A DNA stretch of 64,000 bases from Anoxybacteroides tepidamans (GCF_014201465.1 NZ_JACHEP010000002.1:124001-188000); one strand, 5' to 3'. Shown: positions 1 to 14,190, numbered from the stretch's first letter. Notes: generated by a model from the letters alone, not told the origin. A program made the numbers and translations.

Positions 1-1587
1 AACATCAGCTTTTACGATAATATTTAGCTCTTTCATTTCGCCTTGTTTAATTTTCTCAAACAAATCGTCAAGGCTGACTCGCGTTTTCACGCTGCGTTGT
101 TCAAGCAGTTGTTTTTGCGCCCGCGCTTCGCCAATTTGACGCGCTTTTTTCTCATCTTCAAATACCATAAAGCGATCGCCAGCTTGCGGTACGTCGTTGA
201 GACCTGTAATTTCAACAGGCATCGATGGTCCTGCTTCTTTCACGCGGCGGCCTATATCGTTTGTCATCGCCCGCACGCGGCCGTATGTGCTTCCAACGAC
301 AATCGGGTCACCAACGCGCAACGTTCCCGACTGAACGAGCAATGTTGCTACAGGCCCACGGCCTTTGTCCAGTTTTGCTTCGATGACCGTCCCGGTCGCG
401 CGACGATTTGGATTCGCTTTTAACTCTTCCATTTCGCTAACAAGAAGAATCATTTCTAATAAATTGTCGATTCCTTCTCCCGTTAAAGCAGAAAGTTTGC
501 AATAAATCGTATCGCCGCCCCATTCTTCTGGAACGAGATTATATTCCACCAGCTCTTGCATGACGCGGTCTGGGTTCGCGGTTGGCTTATCGATTTTGTT
601 CACCGCTACAACAATTGGAACATTCGCTGCTTTTGCATGGTTGATGGCTTCAACCGTTTGCGGCATGACACCGTCATCGGCGGCAACAACAAGAATAACA
701 ATATCTGTTACTTGTGCTCCCCTTGCCCGCATCGTTGTAAACGCTTCGTGGCCAGGGGTATCTAAAAACGTGATCTTTTTGTTGTTCACCACTACTTGGT
801 AAGCGCCAATATGTTGTGTAATTCCTCCTGCTTCTTGCTCCGTTACTTTTGAGTTGCGAATCGAGTCAAGAAGCGTTGTTTTTCCGTGGTCAACGTGTCC
901 CATGATCGTGACTACCGGCGGACGTTCCACTAAATCAGCTGGATCGTCCACAATTTCTAACGACTCAAAATCCGTTTCATCAATCACAACTTTCTCTTCG
1001 ACTTCCACGCCATAGTCCGAGCAAATTAATTCAATCGCATCTTTATCTAAGTCTTGGTTAATGGTTGCCATAATGCCGAGCATGAACAGTTTTTTAATGA
1101 TTTCTGACGGTTCTTTCCCTAGTTTTTTTGCTAATTCGGCAACCGTTAATGAGCCTTCAAATGTGATTTTTTTCGGAAGTTCTTTTTCTTTTTTCTTTTG
1201 TGTTTCTTGTTGAGGCGCTTCGTGTCCTCTTTGCTTTTTATTCTTTTTGTTCGTAAAAATTTTCTTTTCTTTTTGTTGGATTTGCAAGTCGTGTTTTTTT
1301 CCTTCTTTGTTTTTGCTTGCACCTTTTTTAATCGGCACTTTCGTTGTAATGACTTCTTCTTCGTCTTCAAAATCCGTGATAAATCCTTTTGGTTTAACAG
1401 CAACGTTTGCCGGCTTTTGTTTTTGTTCTTTTTTCTTATACGTATGATCTAGTTTTTCAACCACTTCTGGTTCAAGTGTAGCCATATGATTCGAAACCTC
1501 GATATTCATTTCTTTTAGTTTATGAATGATGTCTTTACTAGAAACGTTATTTTTTTTCGCGTACTCATATACACGTATTTTAGACAT
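1..1587 (-). CDS. infB: translation initiation factor IF-2 (C-terminal part outside window)
   Basis: IF-2 is the GTPase that delivers initiator fMet-tRNA to the 30S subunit and promotes 50S joining. The first 529 codons are present and the frame runs off the left edge, so the C-terminal tRNA-binding domains are missing. The start ATG ([12 protein letters not shown]) follows a GGGGGTG ribosome binding site. An N-terminal IF2_N domain is followed by a Lys/Glu/Gln-rich linker (about residues 50-140), a second IF2_N-like segment, and the GTPase domain with GHVDHGKT near residue 230, DTPGHEA and NKIDKP. It is the distal gene of the rimP-nusA-ylxR-ylxQ-infB operon and starts 4 bases after ylxQ. Confidence 0.97.
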   Translation of the reverse strand, partial: MSKIRVYEYAKKNNVSSKDIIHKLKEMNIEVSNHMATLEPEVVEKLDHTYKKKEQKQKPANVAVKPKGFITDFEDEEEVITTKVPIKKGASKNKEGKKHDLQIQQKEKKIFTNKKNKKQRGHEAPQQETQKKKEKELPKKITFEGSLTVAELAKKLGKEPSEIIKKLFMLGIMATINQDLDKDAIELICSDYGVEVEEKVVIDETDFESLEIVDDPADLVERPPVVTIMGHVDHGKTTLLDSIRNSKVTEQEAGGITQHIGAYQVVVNNKKITFLDTPGHEAFTTMRARGAQVTDIVILVVAADDGVMPQTVEAINHAKAANVPIVVAVNKIDKPTANPDRVMQELVEYNLVPEEWGGDTIYCKLSALTGEGIDNLLEMILLVSEMEELKANPNRRATGTVIEAKLDKGRGPVATLLVQSGTLRVGDPIVVGSTYGRVRAMTNDIGRRVKEAGPSMPVEITGLNDVPQAGDRFMVFEDEKKARQIGEARAQKQLLEQRSVKTRVSLDDLFEKIKQGEMKELNIIVKADV

Positions 1588-1591
1588 AGAT

Positions 1592-1909
1592 TCACCCCCA
1601 CAATGATACGTCGAACATCGTCATTAACTTGTTTGCAAAACCTTCGTCGATGACGGCGACGACTACTCGAGCGTCCTTGCCGATCGCCTGCCCAAGTGTA
1701 TAGCGATCGGTTGCTTGGCGCAACGGAACGTTGTATGACGTGCATTTATCTTGAATTTTTTTTTTCGTATTCATGGACGCATCTGCGGACAAAACCACTA
1801 GTTTTGCTCTTCCACTACGAATTTCTTTAATAACTAGTTCTTCACCGGAAACGATTTTGCGTGCACGATTCGCTAACCCTAACAAAGATGTCCATTGTTT
1901 ATTGTCCAT
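1592..1909 (-). CDS. ylxQ: L7Ae-family RNA-binding protein YlxQ
   Basis: A small ribosomal L7Ae/L30e/S12e/Gadd45-fold protein of about 105 residues, in the family that binds kink-turn RNA. The sequence has the family's [10 protein letters not shown] and [13 protein letters not shown] segments and the late [16 protein letters not shown] stretch. I start at the ATG giving MDNKQW, which overlaps the end of ylxR by 11 bases and matches the B. subtilis N-terminus. A longer frame upstream has no support. The Shine-Dalgarno spacing is poor, so translation is probably coupled to ylxR. It sits in the nusA-infB operon as in other Bacilli. Its cellular role is not established from sequence. Confidence 0.9.
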   Translation of the reverse strand: MDNKQWTSLLGLANRARKIVSGEELVIKEIRSGRAKLVVLSADASMNTKKKIQDKCTSYNVPLRQATDRYTLGQAIGKDARVVVAVIDEGFANKLMTMFDVSLWG

Positions 1910-2180
1910 TCTCCGCTTTAGTCCCCTTCTCCGCCAGCTGAAGCAGTTGCTCATACAATGAATCGTTAATTTCTGCTTTCAAATGATAGGCCAAGACGTT
2001 TTTCTTTTTCGCAAGCAAAATGCATTCTTTATCTAGAGTGATATATGCACCACGTCCGGCTTTTTTTCCAGTCGGGTCAATCGAAACTTCTCCTTCTTTC
2101 GACCGGACGATGCGAATCATTTCTTTTTTCGGCTTCATTTCTCCGGTTACAACGCATTTTCGCATTGGAATTTTCTTCAT
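1899..2180 (-). CDS. ylxR: YlxR/RnpM family nucleic-acid-binding protein (DUF448)
   Basis: A basic protein of 93 residues of the YlxR family, whose B. subtilis member has been reported as an RNase P modulator (RnpM). The family signature is visible as [20 protein letters not shown] near the N-terminus and GRGAYITLD near residue 50. The start is the ATG giving [13 protein letters not shown] nine bases upstream lies inside the Shine-Dalgarno sequence (AGGGGTGAGCGGG), so it is unlikely to be the start. It lies 12 bases after nusA and overlaps ylxQ by 11 bases, which suggests coupled translation of nusA, ylxR and ylxQ. Confidence 0.93.
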   Translation of the reverse strand: MKKIPMRKCVVTGEMKPKKEMIRIVRSKEGEVSIDPTGKKAGRGAYITLDKECILLAKKKNVLAYHLKAEINDSLYEQLLQLAEKGTKAENGQ

Positions 2181-2192
2181 CCCGCTCACCCC

Positions 2193-3338
2193 TCACTCGA
2201 TTTCTTCTTCCGTTAAATCGAATGTTTGGTTGCTTTCATCTTCATTATTTATCGGTGTGTCGAAAGAATCAAGCGAAGCGGATGGAACATATACGATTCC
2301 TAGTTCTTTTGCTTCGGATTCACTTTTAATATCGATTTTCCAGTTTGTTAGCTTCGCCGCTAAACGAGCGTTTTGCCCACGCTTGCCGATCGCAAGAGAT
2401 AACTGATAATCTGGAACAATGACTGTTGTCGCCCGCTCTTCCTCGTTCACGATGACGTGCAATACCTTCGCTGGGCTTAAAGCGTTTGCGACAAATTCAA
2501 CCGGATCATCCGACCAACGGACGATGTCAATTTTTTCGCCTTTTAATTCATCAACAACTGCTTGAACGCGTTGACCTTTTGGTCCGACGCATGCGCCGAC
2601 AGGGTCGACTTCTGAGTTGTCAGAGTGTACCGAAATTTTCGAACGATCTCCCGCTTCACGGGCAATCGACTTAATTTCGACCGTTCCGTCATAAATTTCT
2701 GGTACTTCCAGTTCAAAAAGGCGTTTTAATAGTCCTGGATGCGTACGAGACACAAAAATTTGTGGACCCTTTGTCGTTTTTTCCACTTTTGTAATATACA
2801 CTTTCAGGCGATCGTGCGGTTTGTACGTTTCATTTGGCATTTGCTCGCTAACTGGAAGCAATGCTTCGACTTTTCCAAGGCTCACATATGCAAAACGCGA
2901 ATCAACACGTTGGACAATTCCTGTCATAATATCTTCTTCACGATCGATAAATTCAGCGTAAATAACTCCGCGCTCTGCTTCGCGTACTCGTTGGGTCACG
3001 ACTTGTTTGGCTGTTTGTGCAGCGATACGGCCAAAATCTTTTGGCGTCACTTCCAGTTCCACTACATCGCCCACTTGGTAATTCGGATTGAGGAGACGCG
3101 CTTCATCAAGAGAAATTTCTAAACGAGAATCATATACTTCTTCGACAACTTCTTTGCGCGCAAACACGCGAATCAAACCTGTTTCCATGTTAAAGTCTAC
3201 GCGCACATTTTGCGCTTGGCCAAAGTTGCGTTTATAAGCAGAAATAATCGCCGCTTCAATCGCTTCGACCAACACTTCTTGGCTAATGCCTTTTTCTTTC
3301 ACAAGCGCAGCTAAGGCATCTAATAATTGCGTATTCAT
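2193..3338 (-). CDS. nusA: transcription elongation/termination factor NusA
   Basis: NusA binds RNA polymerase and nascent RNA and modulates pausing, termination and antitermination. At 381 residues it has the Firmicutes form: an N-terminal RNAP-binding domain (MNTQLLDALAALVKEKG onward), an S1 domain (about 130-200) and two KH domains (GACVGPKGQRVQAV and LAIGKRGQNARLAAKLT). It has no C-terminal acidic repeats like those of E. coli. The tail from about residue 350 is acidic (NNEDESNQTFDLTEEEIE). The ATG follows an AAAGGGGG site. It lies downstream of rimP by 34 bases in the same operon. Confidence 0.97.
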   Translation of the reverse strand: MNTQLLDALAALVKEKGISQEVLVEAIEAAIISAYKRNFGQAQNVRVDFNMETGLIRVFARKEVVEEVYDSRLEISLDEARLLNPNYQVGDVVELEVTPKDFGRIAAQTAKQVVTQRVREAERGVIYAEFIDREEDIMTGIVQRVDSRFAYVSLGKVEALLPVSEQMPNETYKPHDRLKVYITKVEKTTKGPQIFVSRTHPGLLKRLFELEVPEIYDGTVEIKSIAREAGDRSKISVHSDNSEVDPVGACVGPKGQRVQAVVDELKGEKIDIVRWSDDPVEFVANALSPAKVLHVIVNEEERATTVIVPDYQLSLAIGKRGQNARLAAKLTNWKIDIKSESEAKELGIVYVPSASLDSFDTPINNEDESNQTFDLTEEEIE

Positions 3339-3372
3339 GAAACGAAAATCCCCCTTTATGTTTAGCTACCCA

Positions 3373-3846
3373 TTAGAAAAAGATCACGGCAAGCCTTGCG
3401 CTTGCAATTTTTTCGTATGGAATTTGAATCAACTTTTTGCGCGTTTTTTGTTTTACCGCAACGGTTACCGTTTGGCCGTCAAAGTCTGCCAATTCACCTT
3501 CGAACTCTTTTTCTCCTTCAATCGGTTCGTATGTTTTAATATATACATTTTTTCCAACGGCCCGCTCAAAATCAGCTGCCTTTTTCAGCGGACGTTCCGC
3601 TCCCGGTGAAGACACTTCTAAGAAATAGTTATATGGAATCGGGTCAACAGCGTCTAATTTTTCGCTTAATTTTTCGCTTACGACACCACATTGTTCAATG
3701 TCAATTCCTTGTTCCGAATCAATAAACACGCGAAGAAACCAATTTTTACCTTCTTTCACATACTCAATGTCCACTAATTCGAGGTTCATGTCGTTAAGAA
3801 TTGGTGCCACTAATTCTTCCACCACTTCTGTAACTTTTTTACTCAT
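3373..3846 (-). CDS. rimP: ribosome maturation factor RimP
   Basis: RimP assists maturation of the 30S subunit. The 157-residue product matches the family over its full length: an N-terminal alpha/beta domain with [22 protein letters not shown] and a C-terminal SH3-like domain after [17 protein letters not shown]. The ATG has a strong AGGAGGG site. The first gene of the rimP-infB operon, it is preceded by a sigma-A-type promoter at 3991-4019 and an approximately 135-base leader. Its ATG overlaps the TGA of a possible 13-codon leader frame (ATGA), so translation may be coupled to that frame. Confidence 0.97.
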   Translation of the reverse strand: MSKKVTEVVEELVAPILNDMNLELVDIEYVKEGKNWFLRVFIDSEQGIDIEQCGVVSEKLSEKLDAVDPIPYNYFLEVSSPGAERPLKKAADFERAVGKNVYIKTYEPIEGEKEFEGELADFDGQTVTVAVKQKTRKKLIQIPYEKIASARLAVIFF

Positions 3847-3884
3847 TTTTTCCCTCCTAAAAATTCGAGAAATCCGTCACTCAC
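3843..3884 (-). CDS. possible 13-codon leader peptide ahead of rimP
   Basis: A GTG at 3882-3884 opens a frame encoding [13 protein letters not shown]. The frame ends in a TGA that overlaps the rimP ATG by two bases. An AAAAGGAG sequence sits 7 bases upstream of the GTG. The same site also precedes an ATG directly followed by TGA (start-stop) two bases further upstream. The frame spans the rimP Shine-Dalgarno sequence, so ribosomes translating it would reach the rimP start. No homology is known to me. This is an inference from geometry only. Confidence 0.35.
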   Translation of the reverse strand: MSDGFLEFLGGKK

Positions 3885-3990
3885 ATGTGTTCTCCTTTTG
3901 CTTATCGGGCGCGATAACACATCCAATCAATGCGAAAGAGTGGGTTTCCCCACTCTTTTCTTACACATTATCTTCACCTTTTCCCCTAAA

Positions 3991-4019
3991 ACTATAACAT
4001 ATTGGAAAATGTTTTGCAA
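3991..4019 (-). promoter_or_regulatory. sigma-A-type promoter for rimP-nusA-ylxR-ylxQ-infB
   Basis: TTGCAA at 4014-4019 and TATAGT at 3991-3996 are separated by 17 bases, with a TG one base before the -10 (extended -10). It lies about 10 bases after the polC stop codon. Predicted transcription start is near 3984, giving a leader of about 135 bases. A stem of 10 bp at 3935-3958 falls in this leader but is not followed by a U tract. Confidence 0.7.
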
Positions 4020-4028
4020 CCAATCGCT

Positions 4029-7000
4029 CTAGAATAAAGAAAGTTGATTTTGATCTGGTAAAGAATCAAGACAACCGCGACTCTCTAAATATTCAAGAAT
4101 CGTTTTCGATACTTTTCCGCGCTGTTGCAAGTCTTCTTTTGATAAAAATTCGCCTTCTTCGCGGGCGCGAACGATGCTCAACGCCACGTTCTCCCCGAGT
4201 CCCGGAATCGCATTAAACGGCGGAATGAGCGAATTGCCATCGATGACAAATTGTGTTGCTTGTGAACGATACAAGTCGATGTTTTTAAACGAGAATCCCC
4301 GCTCGCACATCTCAAGCGCAATTTCTAATACAGTCAGCAAGTTTTTCTCCTTAGCCGATGCATCTAATCCTTTGGCGTTAATTTCTTCGATGCGTTTGCG
4401 AATCGCAGCTGATCCTTTCACCATCGCGTCTAAATCAAAATCTTCCGCACGCACTGTAAAATATGATGCATAATATAGCAATGGATGATGGACTTTGAAA
4501 TACGCAATGCGCACCGCCATTAAAACATACGCAGCTGCGTGCGCCTTAGGGAACATATACTTAATTTTTTTGCATGATTCGATGTACCATTCCGGCACGT
4601 CGTGTTTGCGCATTTCTTCTTCGAATTCCGGCGTTAGTCCTTTTCCTTTGCGGACGGATTCCATAATCTTAAATGCTAAAGATGGCTCAAGGCCGCGGTA
4701 AATTAAATACACCATAATATCGTCGCGGCACCCGATTACTTCCGACAGCGTGCAAATTCCGTTTTGAATTAATTCTTGTGCATTGCCAAGCCATACGTCC
4801 GTTCCGTGCGAAAGTCCCGATATTTGTACGAGTTCAGAAAATGTTTTTGGTTTTGTATCTTCTAACATTTGCCGGACAAAGCGCGTACCGAACTCTGGAA
4901 TGCCAAGCGTCCCGACGTTACACATAATTTGTTCTGGAGTGACGCCGAGCGATTCCGTCCCACTGAAAATTTTCATTACTTCCGGATCATCCGTCGGAAT
5001 CGTTTTTGGATCGATACCGCTTAAATCTTGCAGCATGCGGATGACTGTCGGATCGTCGTGGCCGAGAATATCGAGCTTTAATAAATTATCATGGATGGAA
5101 TGGAAATCAAAATGCGTCGTCCGCCATTCCGAGTTCGTCGCATCAGCCGGATATTGAATCGGCGTAAAATCATAAATGTCCATGTAATCTGGAACAACGA
5201 TAATGCCGCCTGGATGTTGTCCGGTCGTCCGTTTCACACCGGTGCATCCCGCCGCAAGCCGGTCAATTTCCGCCCCGCGAAGTTCTAAATTGTGGTCGCT
5301 TGCATACCCTTTGACAAATCCGTACGCCGTTTTATCGGCCACCGTGCCGATCGTTCCCGCCCGATACACATTGTCTTCCCCGAACAACACTTTCGTATAG
5401 TTATGGGCGCGTGGCTGATATTCGCCAGAGAAATTCAAGTCAATATCCGGCACTTTATCTCCTTTAAATCCAAGGAATGTTTCAAACGGAATGTCATGCC
5501 CGTCTTTTTTATACTTCGTCCCACATTTCGGACAATCTTTGTCCGGCAAGTCAAAACCTGAACCGACCGAACCGTCATTGAAAAATTCAGAGTGTTTGCA
5601 GTTCGGGCACACGTAATGCGGCGGAAGCGGATTGACTTCCGTAATCTCTGTCATCGTTGCGACAAACGATGAACCGACCGATCCGCGCGAGCCGACGAGA
5701 TAGCCGTCGTCGAGCGATTTTTTAACGAGTTTGTGGGAAATTAAATAAATGACGGCAAAACCATGGCCGATAATGCTTTTTAACTCTTTTTCCAAACGCT
5801 TCTCGACAATCTCCGGCAGCGGATCGCCGTATATTTCTTTCGCACGCCGGTAACTCATTTCGCGAATCTCTTCATCCGCGCCTTCAATGCGCGGCGTGTA
5901 CAACTCATCTTTAATTGGTTTCACGTCTTCAATCAAATCCGCAATTTTTTGCGTGTTTGTCACAACAATTTCTTTCGCTTTCTCTTCCCCTAAAAAGGCA
6001 AAACATTCAAGCATTTCATCTGTCGTCCGGAAATATACATCCGGCAGTTCATGGCGATTGAGCGGATTAGCACCCGATTGCGAATGAATAAGTATTTTTC
6101 GGTAAATTTTATCTTCCGGATTCAAATAATGGACGTTTCCAGTCGCCACGACAGGAATATTTAACTTCTCCCCTAACAATACGATATTGCGAATAACCTC
6201 TTTCAGCATCGCTTCATCTTTTACATAATCCATCTCAATTAACGGCTTGTATACTTCCGGCGGATGCACTTCAAGAAAGTCGTAAAACTTAGCAATCTCT
6301 TCCATTTCTTCGGGCGCTTTTTGAATCATATTGTCAAATACTTCGCCTTTATCGCAGCCGGAACCGACTAAAATCCCCTCACGGTGTTGCTGTAAAACGG
6401 AACGCGGAATGCGCGGCACGCGGTAAAAATATTGAACATGTGCAAGCGAAACGAGCTTAAATAAGTTTTTCAAGCCGACGTTGTTTTGCGCAAGCAACGT
6501 CACATGGAACGGGCGGGAACGCTGGTAAGCCGTTTCTTGGCGGGAGCGTTCATTCAATTCGTCGTGATACAACATTCCTTTTTCTTGCGCATCTTTCAGC
6601 ATCCGCATGAGCAAATGCCCGGTCGCTTCCGCATCATAAATCGCACGGTGATGTTGCGTTAGTTCAATGTCAAATTTTTTACAAAGTGTATTTAAGCGAT
6701 GATTTTTTAATTCTGGATATAAAAATCTTGCTAACTCAAGCGTATCGATCACTGGGTTCGTTACCCGCGGAATGCCGATTTTTTTTAACCCAGCATTTAA
6801 AAAGCCGATATCAAAGCTCGCGTTATGGGCAACGAGAACGCTGTCGCCAATCCATTCGTGAAACTCGCGTAACACTTCTTCCACATCAGGAGCATCTTTC
6901 ACCATGTCATCCGTAATTCCTGTTAATTCGATTGTCGTAATCGATAGCGGATGATGCGGATTCGCAAACGACGTAAACCTGTCGATAATTTCCCCGTCTT

Positions 7001-8333
7001 TTACTTTCACGGCTGCCAGCTCAATGATCGTATTATAAACAGCCGATAACCCGGTCGTTTCCACGTCAAAGACAACAAACGTGTCTTCGGCTAATAAGCG
7101 GTGCGCTTCGTTGTAAGCGATCGGTACACCGTCATCAACGATGTTTGCTTCGACGCCATACAATACTTTCATGCCGTATTTTTTCGCTGCGCCATACGCC
7201 TCCGGAAATGACTGAACGACGGCATGATCGGTTACAGCAATCGCAGGATGTCCCCATTTTTTCGCTTGTTCGATCAGCTTCGTCACCGATGTCACCGCAT
7301 CCATTTGACTCATCGGCGTGTGCAGATGAAGTTCGACCCGTTTTTCGCTCGCCGTATCTTCCCGCTCGTTCGGCTTGATTTCATTCACATCGTTCGCTAA
7401 TAGTACAAGGTCGCGTACGAACGTATCATTTTGCACGCTTCCTCTTACTTTCACCCACATACCTTTTCTAACCTTTTCCATCAGCGCCGCATCTTCTTTA
7501 TCGCGGGAGAACATTTTAACTAAAATGGAATTGGTATAGTCGGTCATTTTAAATGTTAACAACGAACGGCCGCTTTTTAACTCTTTCACTTCCGCCTCAA
7601 ATATATATCCTTGCACAACGACGCGCTTCTCTTCTTCTACGATGCTATCAAGCGTCCGTACCTCTTCTTCTTCCCTAATTGGATAACCGATAACAAGCGG
7701 CCCCGCTTGTTCTAGTACTGCCTCTGCCGGCGGCTCCTTCTTCGTCACCATTTCCGCTAAAGCCGCTAACGCGCGCGCTTCGTCTTCTTGCTGCTTTTGC
7801 GCTAAAAATTGTTCGTATTCTTGCTCAGATGGTTTCACTTCCGTTTCTAACTGCAAAAACGGAAACCCAAACGATTGGTACACTTCGGCCATTTTCGCGG
7901 CAAACCGCCGTTTCAAAGCGATCGCCTCTGTATCGTTGCGCGCCGTGATATATAGCTTATGCCCTTTTACAAGCGGAAGCTGTTCATGAAGCAACGTAAG
8001 AAGTGGAGAAGCAATCCCTTGCAGCTCATGCAAACAAAGCGACCAATAATCATGGACATCCGATGGCGTAAAAACAGGATTCGTCGTCTGAATCGTATGT
8101 TTGACATGGGCGATATGCTGAAACGCTTGAACTAGCTTTTGCGTGAAGAGCTCGTATACGTTATATGGCAAAATGTTCGGCAATAAAAAGTAAAAATGCC
8201 AACACCGGTGTTCCTTTTCAATCACAAGCTTTTGGATGCCAGCTTCTGAAAAATACGGAACGATCTCGTCAGACGTCAATTCAAGTTGCTGCAACAACAC
8301 TTGAAAACGTTCTTTTTGCTCGCTAGTTAACAT
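4029..8333 (-). CDS. polC: DNA polymerase III alpha subunit, PolC type
   Basis: The essential replicative polymerase of low-GC Gram-positives, with built-in 3'-5' proofreading. At 1434 residues it has the usual PolC length. Domains in order: an N-terminal region (1-230), an OB fold (about 238-315), a PHP domain starting near 332 ([10 protein letters not shown]) that is split by a DEDDh exonuclease (DVETTG at 423-428, then NASFD and [10 protein letters not shown]), a zinc-binding part with paired CPNC and CPKC cysteines, and the catalytic palm ([13 protein letters not shown]). The C-terminus QLSLF is a beta-clamp binding motif. It lies 79 bases after proS without a clear promoter. Confidence 0.98.
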   Translation of the reverse strand: MLTSEQKERFQVLLQQLELTSDEIVPYFSEAGIQKLVIEKEHRCWHFYFLLPNILPYNVYELFTQKLVQAFQHIAHVKHTIQTTNPVFTPSDVHDYWSLCLHELQGIASPLLTLLHEQLPLVKGHKLYITARNDTEAIALKRRFAAKMAEVYQSFGFPFLQLETEVKPSEQEYEQFLAQKQQEDEARALAALAEMVTKKEPPAEAVLEQAGPLVIGYPIREEEEVRTLDSIVEEEKRVVVQGYIFEAEVKELKSGRSLLTFKMTDYTNSILVKMFSRDKEDAALMEKVRKGMWVKVRGSVQNDTFVRDLVLLANDVNEIKPNEREDTASEKRVELHLHTPMSQMDAVTSVTKLIEQAKKWGHPAIAVTDHAVVQSFPEAYGAAKKYGMKVLYGVEANIVDDGVPIAYNEAHRLLAEDTFVVFDVETTGLSAVYNTIIELAAVKVKDGEIIDRFTSFANPHHPLSITTIELTGITDDMVKDAPDVEEVLREFHEWIGDSVLVAHNASFDIGFLNAGLKKIGIPRVTNPVIDTLELARFLYPELKNHRLNTLCKKFDIELTQHHRAIYDAEATGHLLMRMLKDAQEKGMLYHDELNERSRQETAYQRSRPFHVTLLAQNNVGLKNLFKLVSLAHVQYFYRVPRIPRSVLQQHREGILVGSGCDKGEVFDNMIQKAPEEMEEIAKFYDFLEVHPPEVYKPLIEMDYVKDEAMLKEVIRNIVLLGEKLNIPVVATGNVHYLNPEDKIYRKILIHSQSGANPLNRHELPDVYFRTTDEMLECFAFLGEEKAKEIVVTNTQKIADLIEDVKPIKDELYTPRIEGADEEIREMSYRRAKEIYGDPLPEIVEKRLEKELKSIIGHGFAVIYLISHKLVKKSLDDGYLVGSRGSVGSSFVATMTEITEVNPLPPHYVCPNCKHSEFFNDGSVGSGFDLPDKDCPKCGTKYKKDGHDIPFETFLGFKGDKVPDIDLNFSGEYQPRAHNYTKVLFGEDNVYRAGTIGTVADKTAYGFVKGYASDHNLELRGAEIDRLAAGCTGVKRTTGQHPGGIIVVPDYMDIYDFTPIQYPADATNSEWRTTHFDFHSIHDNLLKLDILGHDDPTVIRMLQDLSGIDPKTIPTDDPEVMKIFSGTESLGVTPEQIMCNVGTLGIPEFGTRFVRQMLEDTKPKTFSELVQISGLSHGTDVWLGNAQELIQNGICTLSEVIGCRDDIMVYLIYRGLEPSLAFKIMESVRKGKGLTPEFEEEMRKHDVPEWYIESCKKIKYMFPKAHAAAYVLMAVRIAYFKVHHPLLYYASYFTVRAEDFDLDAMVKGSAAIRKRIEEINAKGLDASAKEKNLLTVLEIALEMCERGFSFKNIDLYRSQATQFVIDGNSLIPPFNAIPGLGENVALSIVRAREEGEFLSKEDLQQRGKVSKTILEYLESRGCLDSLPDQNQLSLF

Positions 8334-8373
8334 AACGTTGATCTTCCCCCCCTCTATAAATGAATAAGCAGAA

Positions 8374-8400
8374 GGGCTGCCCCTAAAAAGGAATCAGCCC
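8374..8400 (-). terminator. weak hairpin after proS
   Basis: GGGCTG at one arm and CAGCCC at the other form a 6-bp stem with a 15-base loop in the proS-polC gap. The following RNA is TTCTGCTTATTC rather than a clean U tract. It may attenuate rather than stop transcription into polC. Confidence 0.3.
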
Positions 8401-8412
8401 CTGATGCGTTGA

Positions 8413-11398
<2,986 letters not shown>

Positions 11399-11413
11399 AT
11401 TTTCAACCACCTT

Positions 11414-12562
11414 TTATATTAATAGTGACTGGATATAACGACGAGTTTCGCGGTCCACTTCACGGATCTCTTCAAGCGTCGGTTGCTTGATCACATTATG
11501 CCGTTCAAGCGCCCGCTCAATCAAGTCTTCAATCGTTAAGAACGCAATGCGCCCGCTTAAAAATGCAGCGACCGCCTCTTCGTTAGCAGCGTTCAACACC
11601 GTCGGCAAAGAACCGCCCGTTTTGCCCGCCTCATAAGCAAATTGTAAACAACGATAGCGGTCAAAATCAACCGATTGAAAATGAAGTGCACCAATTTCCG
11701 CTAAATTTAACTTTTTCGCATGAACAAGCTTCAAGCGATCCGGATATGTGAGAGCGTATTGAATTGGCACGCGCATATCCGGTGTCCCAAGCTGGGCGAT
11801 GATACTGCTATCGTGAAATTGAACGAGCGAATGAATAATGCTTTCCCTATGTAGTAAAACATCGATTTGCTCATATGGCAAATGAAATAACCAATGCGCT
11901 TCAATGACTTCAAGCCCTTTGTTCATCATCGTGGCCGAATCAATCGTAATTTTTGCCCCCATCGACCAGTTCGGATGACGCAGCGCTTCCTCTACTGTAA
12001 CGTTGCGCAATTGCTCGCGCGTACGGTCGCGAAAACTTCCGCCCGAAGCGGTTAAAATAATTTTTTCGACATTTTTTCGTTGTTCTCCTTGCAAACATTG
12101 GAAAATGGCAGAATGTTCACTGTCGACCGGAAGTAAGGCGACGTTGTAGTTTTTGGCCGCTTCTGTTACGATATGTCCTGCTGTCACGAGCGTTTCCTTA
12201 TTTGCTAAGGCAATCGTTTTTCTTGCCTCAATCGCCTTCAATGTCGGAACAAGTCCAACACTGCCAACAACAGCGTTCACAACGATCGTCGCTTTCGGAT
12301 GCGTCGCAGCTTCGATTAGCCCTTCTTCTCCATAGACGATTTTCACTTTTCCGTTATACTCGCTACGGAGGATGGCATAAGCGGTGGCATCCGCAACGGC
12401 AACAAGTTCAGGGCGAAATTCTTCGATAATCGCTCTAGCGACTTTGATGTTTCTTCCGATCGACATCGCCACAAGACGAAATTCATCCGGATGCGAACGA
12501 ATGACATGTAACGTTTGCGTTCCGATCGATCCGCTCGCTCCTAATAAACTAATAGATTTCAA
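11414..12562 (-). CDS. dxr: 1-deoxy-D-xylulose 5-phosphate reductoisomerase
   Basis: The second enzyme of the MEP isoprenoid pathway, converting DXP to MEP with NADPH. The N-terminal Rossmann motif [13 protein letters not shown], the metal-site region [13 protein letters not shown], the loop GGSFRD and [21 protein letters not shown] are all intact. I choose a TTG start (reading [11 protein letters not shown]), with AGGAG 8 bases upstream and matching the B. subtilis N-terminus. An ATG seven codons upstream overlaps the cdsA stop (TAATG) and lacks a good ribosome site. It lies between cdsA and rseP in a lipid and isoprenoid precursor cluster. Confidence 0.96.
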   Translation of the reverse strand: MKSISLLGASGSIGTQTLHVIRSHPDEFRLVAMSIGRNIKVARAIIEEFRPELVAVADATAYAILRSEYNGKVKIVYGEEGLIEAATHPKATIVVNAVVGSVGLVPTLKAIEARKTIALANKETLVTAGHIVTEAAKNYNVALLPVDSEHSAIFQCLQGEQRKNVEKIILTASGGSFRDRTREQLRNVTVEEALRHPNWSMGAKITIDSATMMNKGLEVIEAHWLFHLPYEQIDVLLHRESIIHSLVQFHDSSIIAQLGTPDMRVPIQYALTYPDRLKLVHAKKLNLAEIGALHFQSVDFDRYRCLQFAYEAGKTGGSLPTVLNAANEEAVAAFLSGRIAFLTIEDLIERALERHNVIKQPTLEEIREVDRETRRYIQSLLI

Positions 12563-12582
12563 CGTGTTCACTCCTAACTCCA

Positions 12583-13368
12583 TTACAACACCATATTCAT
12601 GAAAAGATGCAAAATCGGTAACATAAACAACAAACTGTCAAATCGGTCTAAAATGCCGCCATGTCCCGGCAAAATGTTCCCCGAATCTTTCACACCATAA
12701 TGCCGCTTAAACGCTGATTCCACTAAATCACCCATTTGCCCGACAATCGAAAGAATGACCGTCATCAGCAGTAGGAGAGGAATGCTGGCAAAAAAACCGG
12801 TATATAGCTGATAGATAACCGCAACAACGAGCGCACAACCGACACCGCCAACAAAACCTTCGATCGTTTTATTCGGGCTGATGTCCGGCCACAGCTTCCG
12901 TTTTCCAAACGCTCGTCCCGTAAAATAAGCCCCTGTATCCGTTGCCCATATAATAAATAGTGCATAAAACATGAGATTAAGTCCAGTTAAACGCGTTTCC
13001 ATGAAATAGTGAAAGCCAAATCCAACATATAACGTGGATAGTAACGCAAATCCCGCCTTATCAAATGTAAATCGATTTTTCGTCGTGACTGTATAGGCTA
13101 GCAATATAAGAACAGCGATCAACAGCACCTCAGCTTTTGTTACATGAGTTTCAGCTAACCATGACTCTCGAGTAAGCAGCGCCCATAATAAAAAAACGCT
13201 TGTGATTCCCTCTGTTGAAAGCATTCGAATATGTTGCATGCGCAGCAGTTCAAACAATCCAATCGTTGCTAATACATATGTTACGATTATAAACGGAATT
13301 CCGCCAAAAATAACGATCGGTAAAAAAAGAGCGGCGGCTAGTACCCCTGTAATGATTCGTTGTTTCAT
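12583..13368 (-). CDS. cdsA: phosphatidate cytidylyltransferase
   Basis: An integral membrane enzyme that makes CDP-diacylglycerol from phosphatidate and CTP, the branch point for phospholipid synthesis. The 261-residue product is very hydrophobic, with about eight predicted helices, and carries the family signature region [12 protein letters not shown] followed by [21 protein letters not shown] and [13 protein letters not shown]. The start is [10 protein letters not shown]. The frame extends 43 codons upstream into uppS but that part reads as the other frame of uppS. The gap to uppS is 5 bases. Confidence 0.96.
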   Translation of the reverse strand: MKQRIITGVLAAALFLPIVIFGGIPFIIVTYVLATIGLFELLRMQHIRMLSTEGITSVFLLWALLTRESWLAETHVTKAEVLLIAVLILLAYTVTTKNRFTFDKAGFALLSTLYVGFGFHYFMETRLTGLNLMFYALFIIWATDTGAYFTGRAFGKRKLWPDISPNKTIEGFVGGVGCALVVAVIYQLYTGFFASIPLLLLMTVILSIVGQMGDLVESAFKRHYGVKDSGNILPGHGGILDRFDSLLFMLPILHLFMNMVL

Positions 13369-13373
13369 TTGGT

Positions 13374-14147
13374 TTAAACTCCTCCAAATCGACGACCGCG
13401 CTTTTGAAACTCTGCAATCGCCTGTAGTAAGTGCTGTTCTGTAAAATCTGGCCAAAGCACGTCCGTAAACCAAAACTCCGTGTAAGCAAGCTGCCAAAGC
13501 ATAAAATTGCTTAAACGAATTTCTCCGCTTGTACGAATAAGCAAATCAGGATCTTTCAAATCTTTTGTCATTAAGTAAGAAGATACCACTTCCTCATTTA
13601 TTTGCTCAGGCGATAGATCACCTTGTTGAACTTGTTTCGCCATTTCCTGCATGGCGTACGTAATTTCAGCTCGGCTCCCGTAATTTAATGCAAAATTTAA
13701 AACAAGACCTGTATTATGCTTCGTTTCTTCAATCGCTTTTTCCACCGCCCGGCGCGTATGTTCGGGAAGCTGACTGCGATTTCCGATGACGCGGACGTTC
13801 ACATTTTCTTCAATCAGTTCCGGAAGAAAAGTGGCCAAAAATTGCTCGGGAAGTTTCATTAAATATTCAACCTCTTGTTTCGGACGTTTCCAATTTTCAG
13901 TTGAAAAAGCATAAAGCGTTAATACTTTAATGCCTAATTCATTCGCAAACCGCGTAATTTTTCGTACGACTTGCATGCCTTCATAATGACCGGCTACACG
14001 CGGCAACGCTCGTTTTTTAGCCCATCGTCCGTTTCCATCCATAATGATCGCCACATGTTCCGGCACAGGATGCTGCAATACATCTTCTTTTGTATATTCA
14101 ACCGAAGAAGGTAATTGTCCATAATTTTTCCAAATTTTACCTAACAT
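13374..14147 (-). CDS. uppS: isoprenyl transferase (undecaprenyl diphosphate synthase)
   Basis: A cis-prenyltransferase that makes the C55 lipid carrier precursor for peptidoglycan and teichoic acid export. The catalytic motif AIIMDGNGRWAKKR is near residue 33, followed by YAFSTENWKRP, and LLIRTSGEIRLSNFMLWQLAYTEF near the C-terminus. At 257 residues its length is normal. The ATG follows a CGGAGGA site. It is probably the first gene of a unit running uppS-cdsA-dxr-rseP-proS, since a terminator and two promoter candidates lie upstream. Confidence 0.97.
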   Translation of the reverse strand: MLGKIWKNYGQLPSSVEYTKEDVLQHPVPEHVAIIMDGNGRWAKKRALPRVAGHYEGMQVVRKITRFANELGIKVLTLYAFSTENWKRPKQEVEYLMKLPEQFLATFLPELIEENVNVRVIGNRSQLPEHTRRAVEKAIEETKHNTGLVLNFALNYGSRAEITYAMQEMAKQVQQGDLSPEQINEEVVSSYLMTKDLKDPDLLIRTSGEIRLSNFMLWQLAYTEFWFTDVLWPDFTEQHLLQAIAEFQKRGRRFGGV

Positions 14148-14190
14148 ACTAGTCCTCCGTTTTTCTATGTTTTCAATATACTATGAGGCT

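Noticed and set aside
43-423. Long plus-strand frames throughout the window
   Set aside because: All are antisense shadows of clearly homologous minus-strand genes; none has a good ribosome site with recognised homology.
1146-1403. Lys-rich frame on the minus strand inside infB
   Set aside because: It is the shifted reading of the Lys/Glu linker of IF-2; low complexity and no ribosome site.
3935-3958. Terminator of polC
   Set aside because: It lies downstream of the rimP promoter and lacks a U tract on the minus strand.
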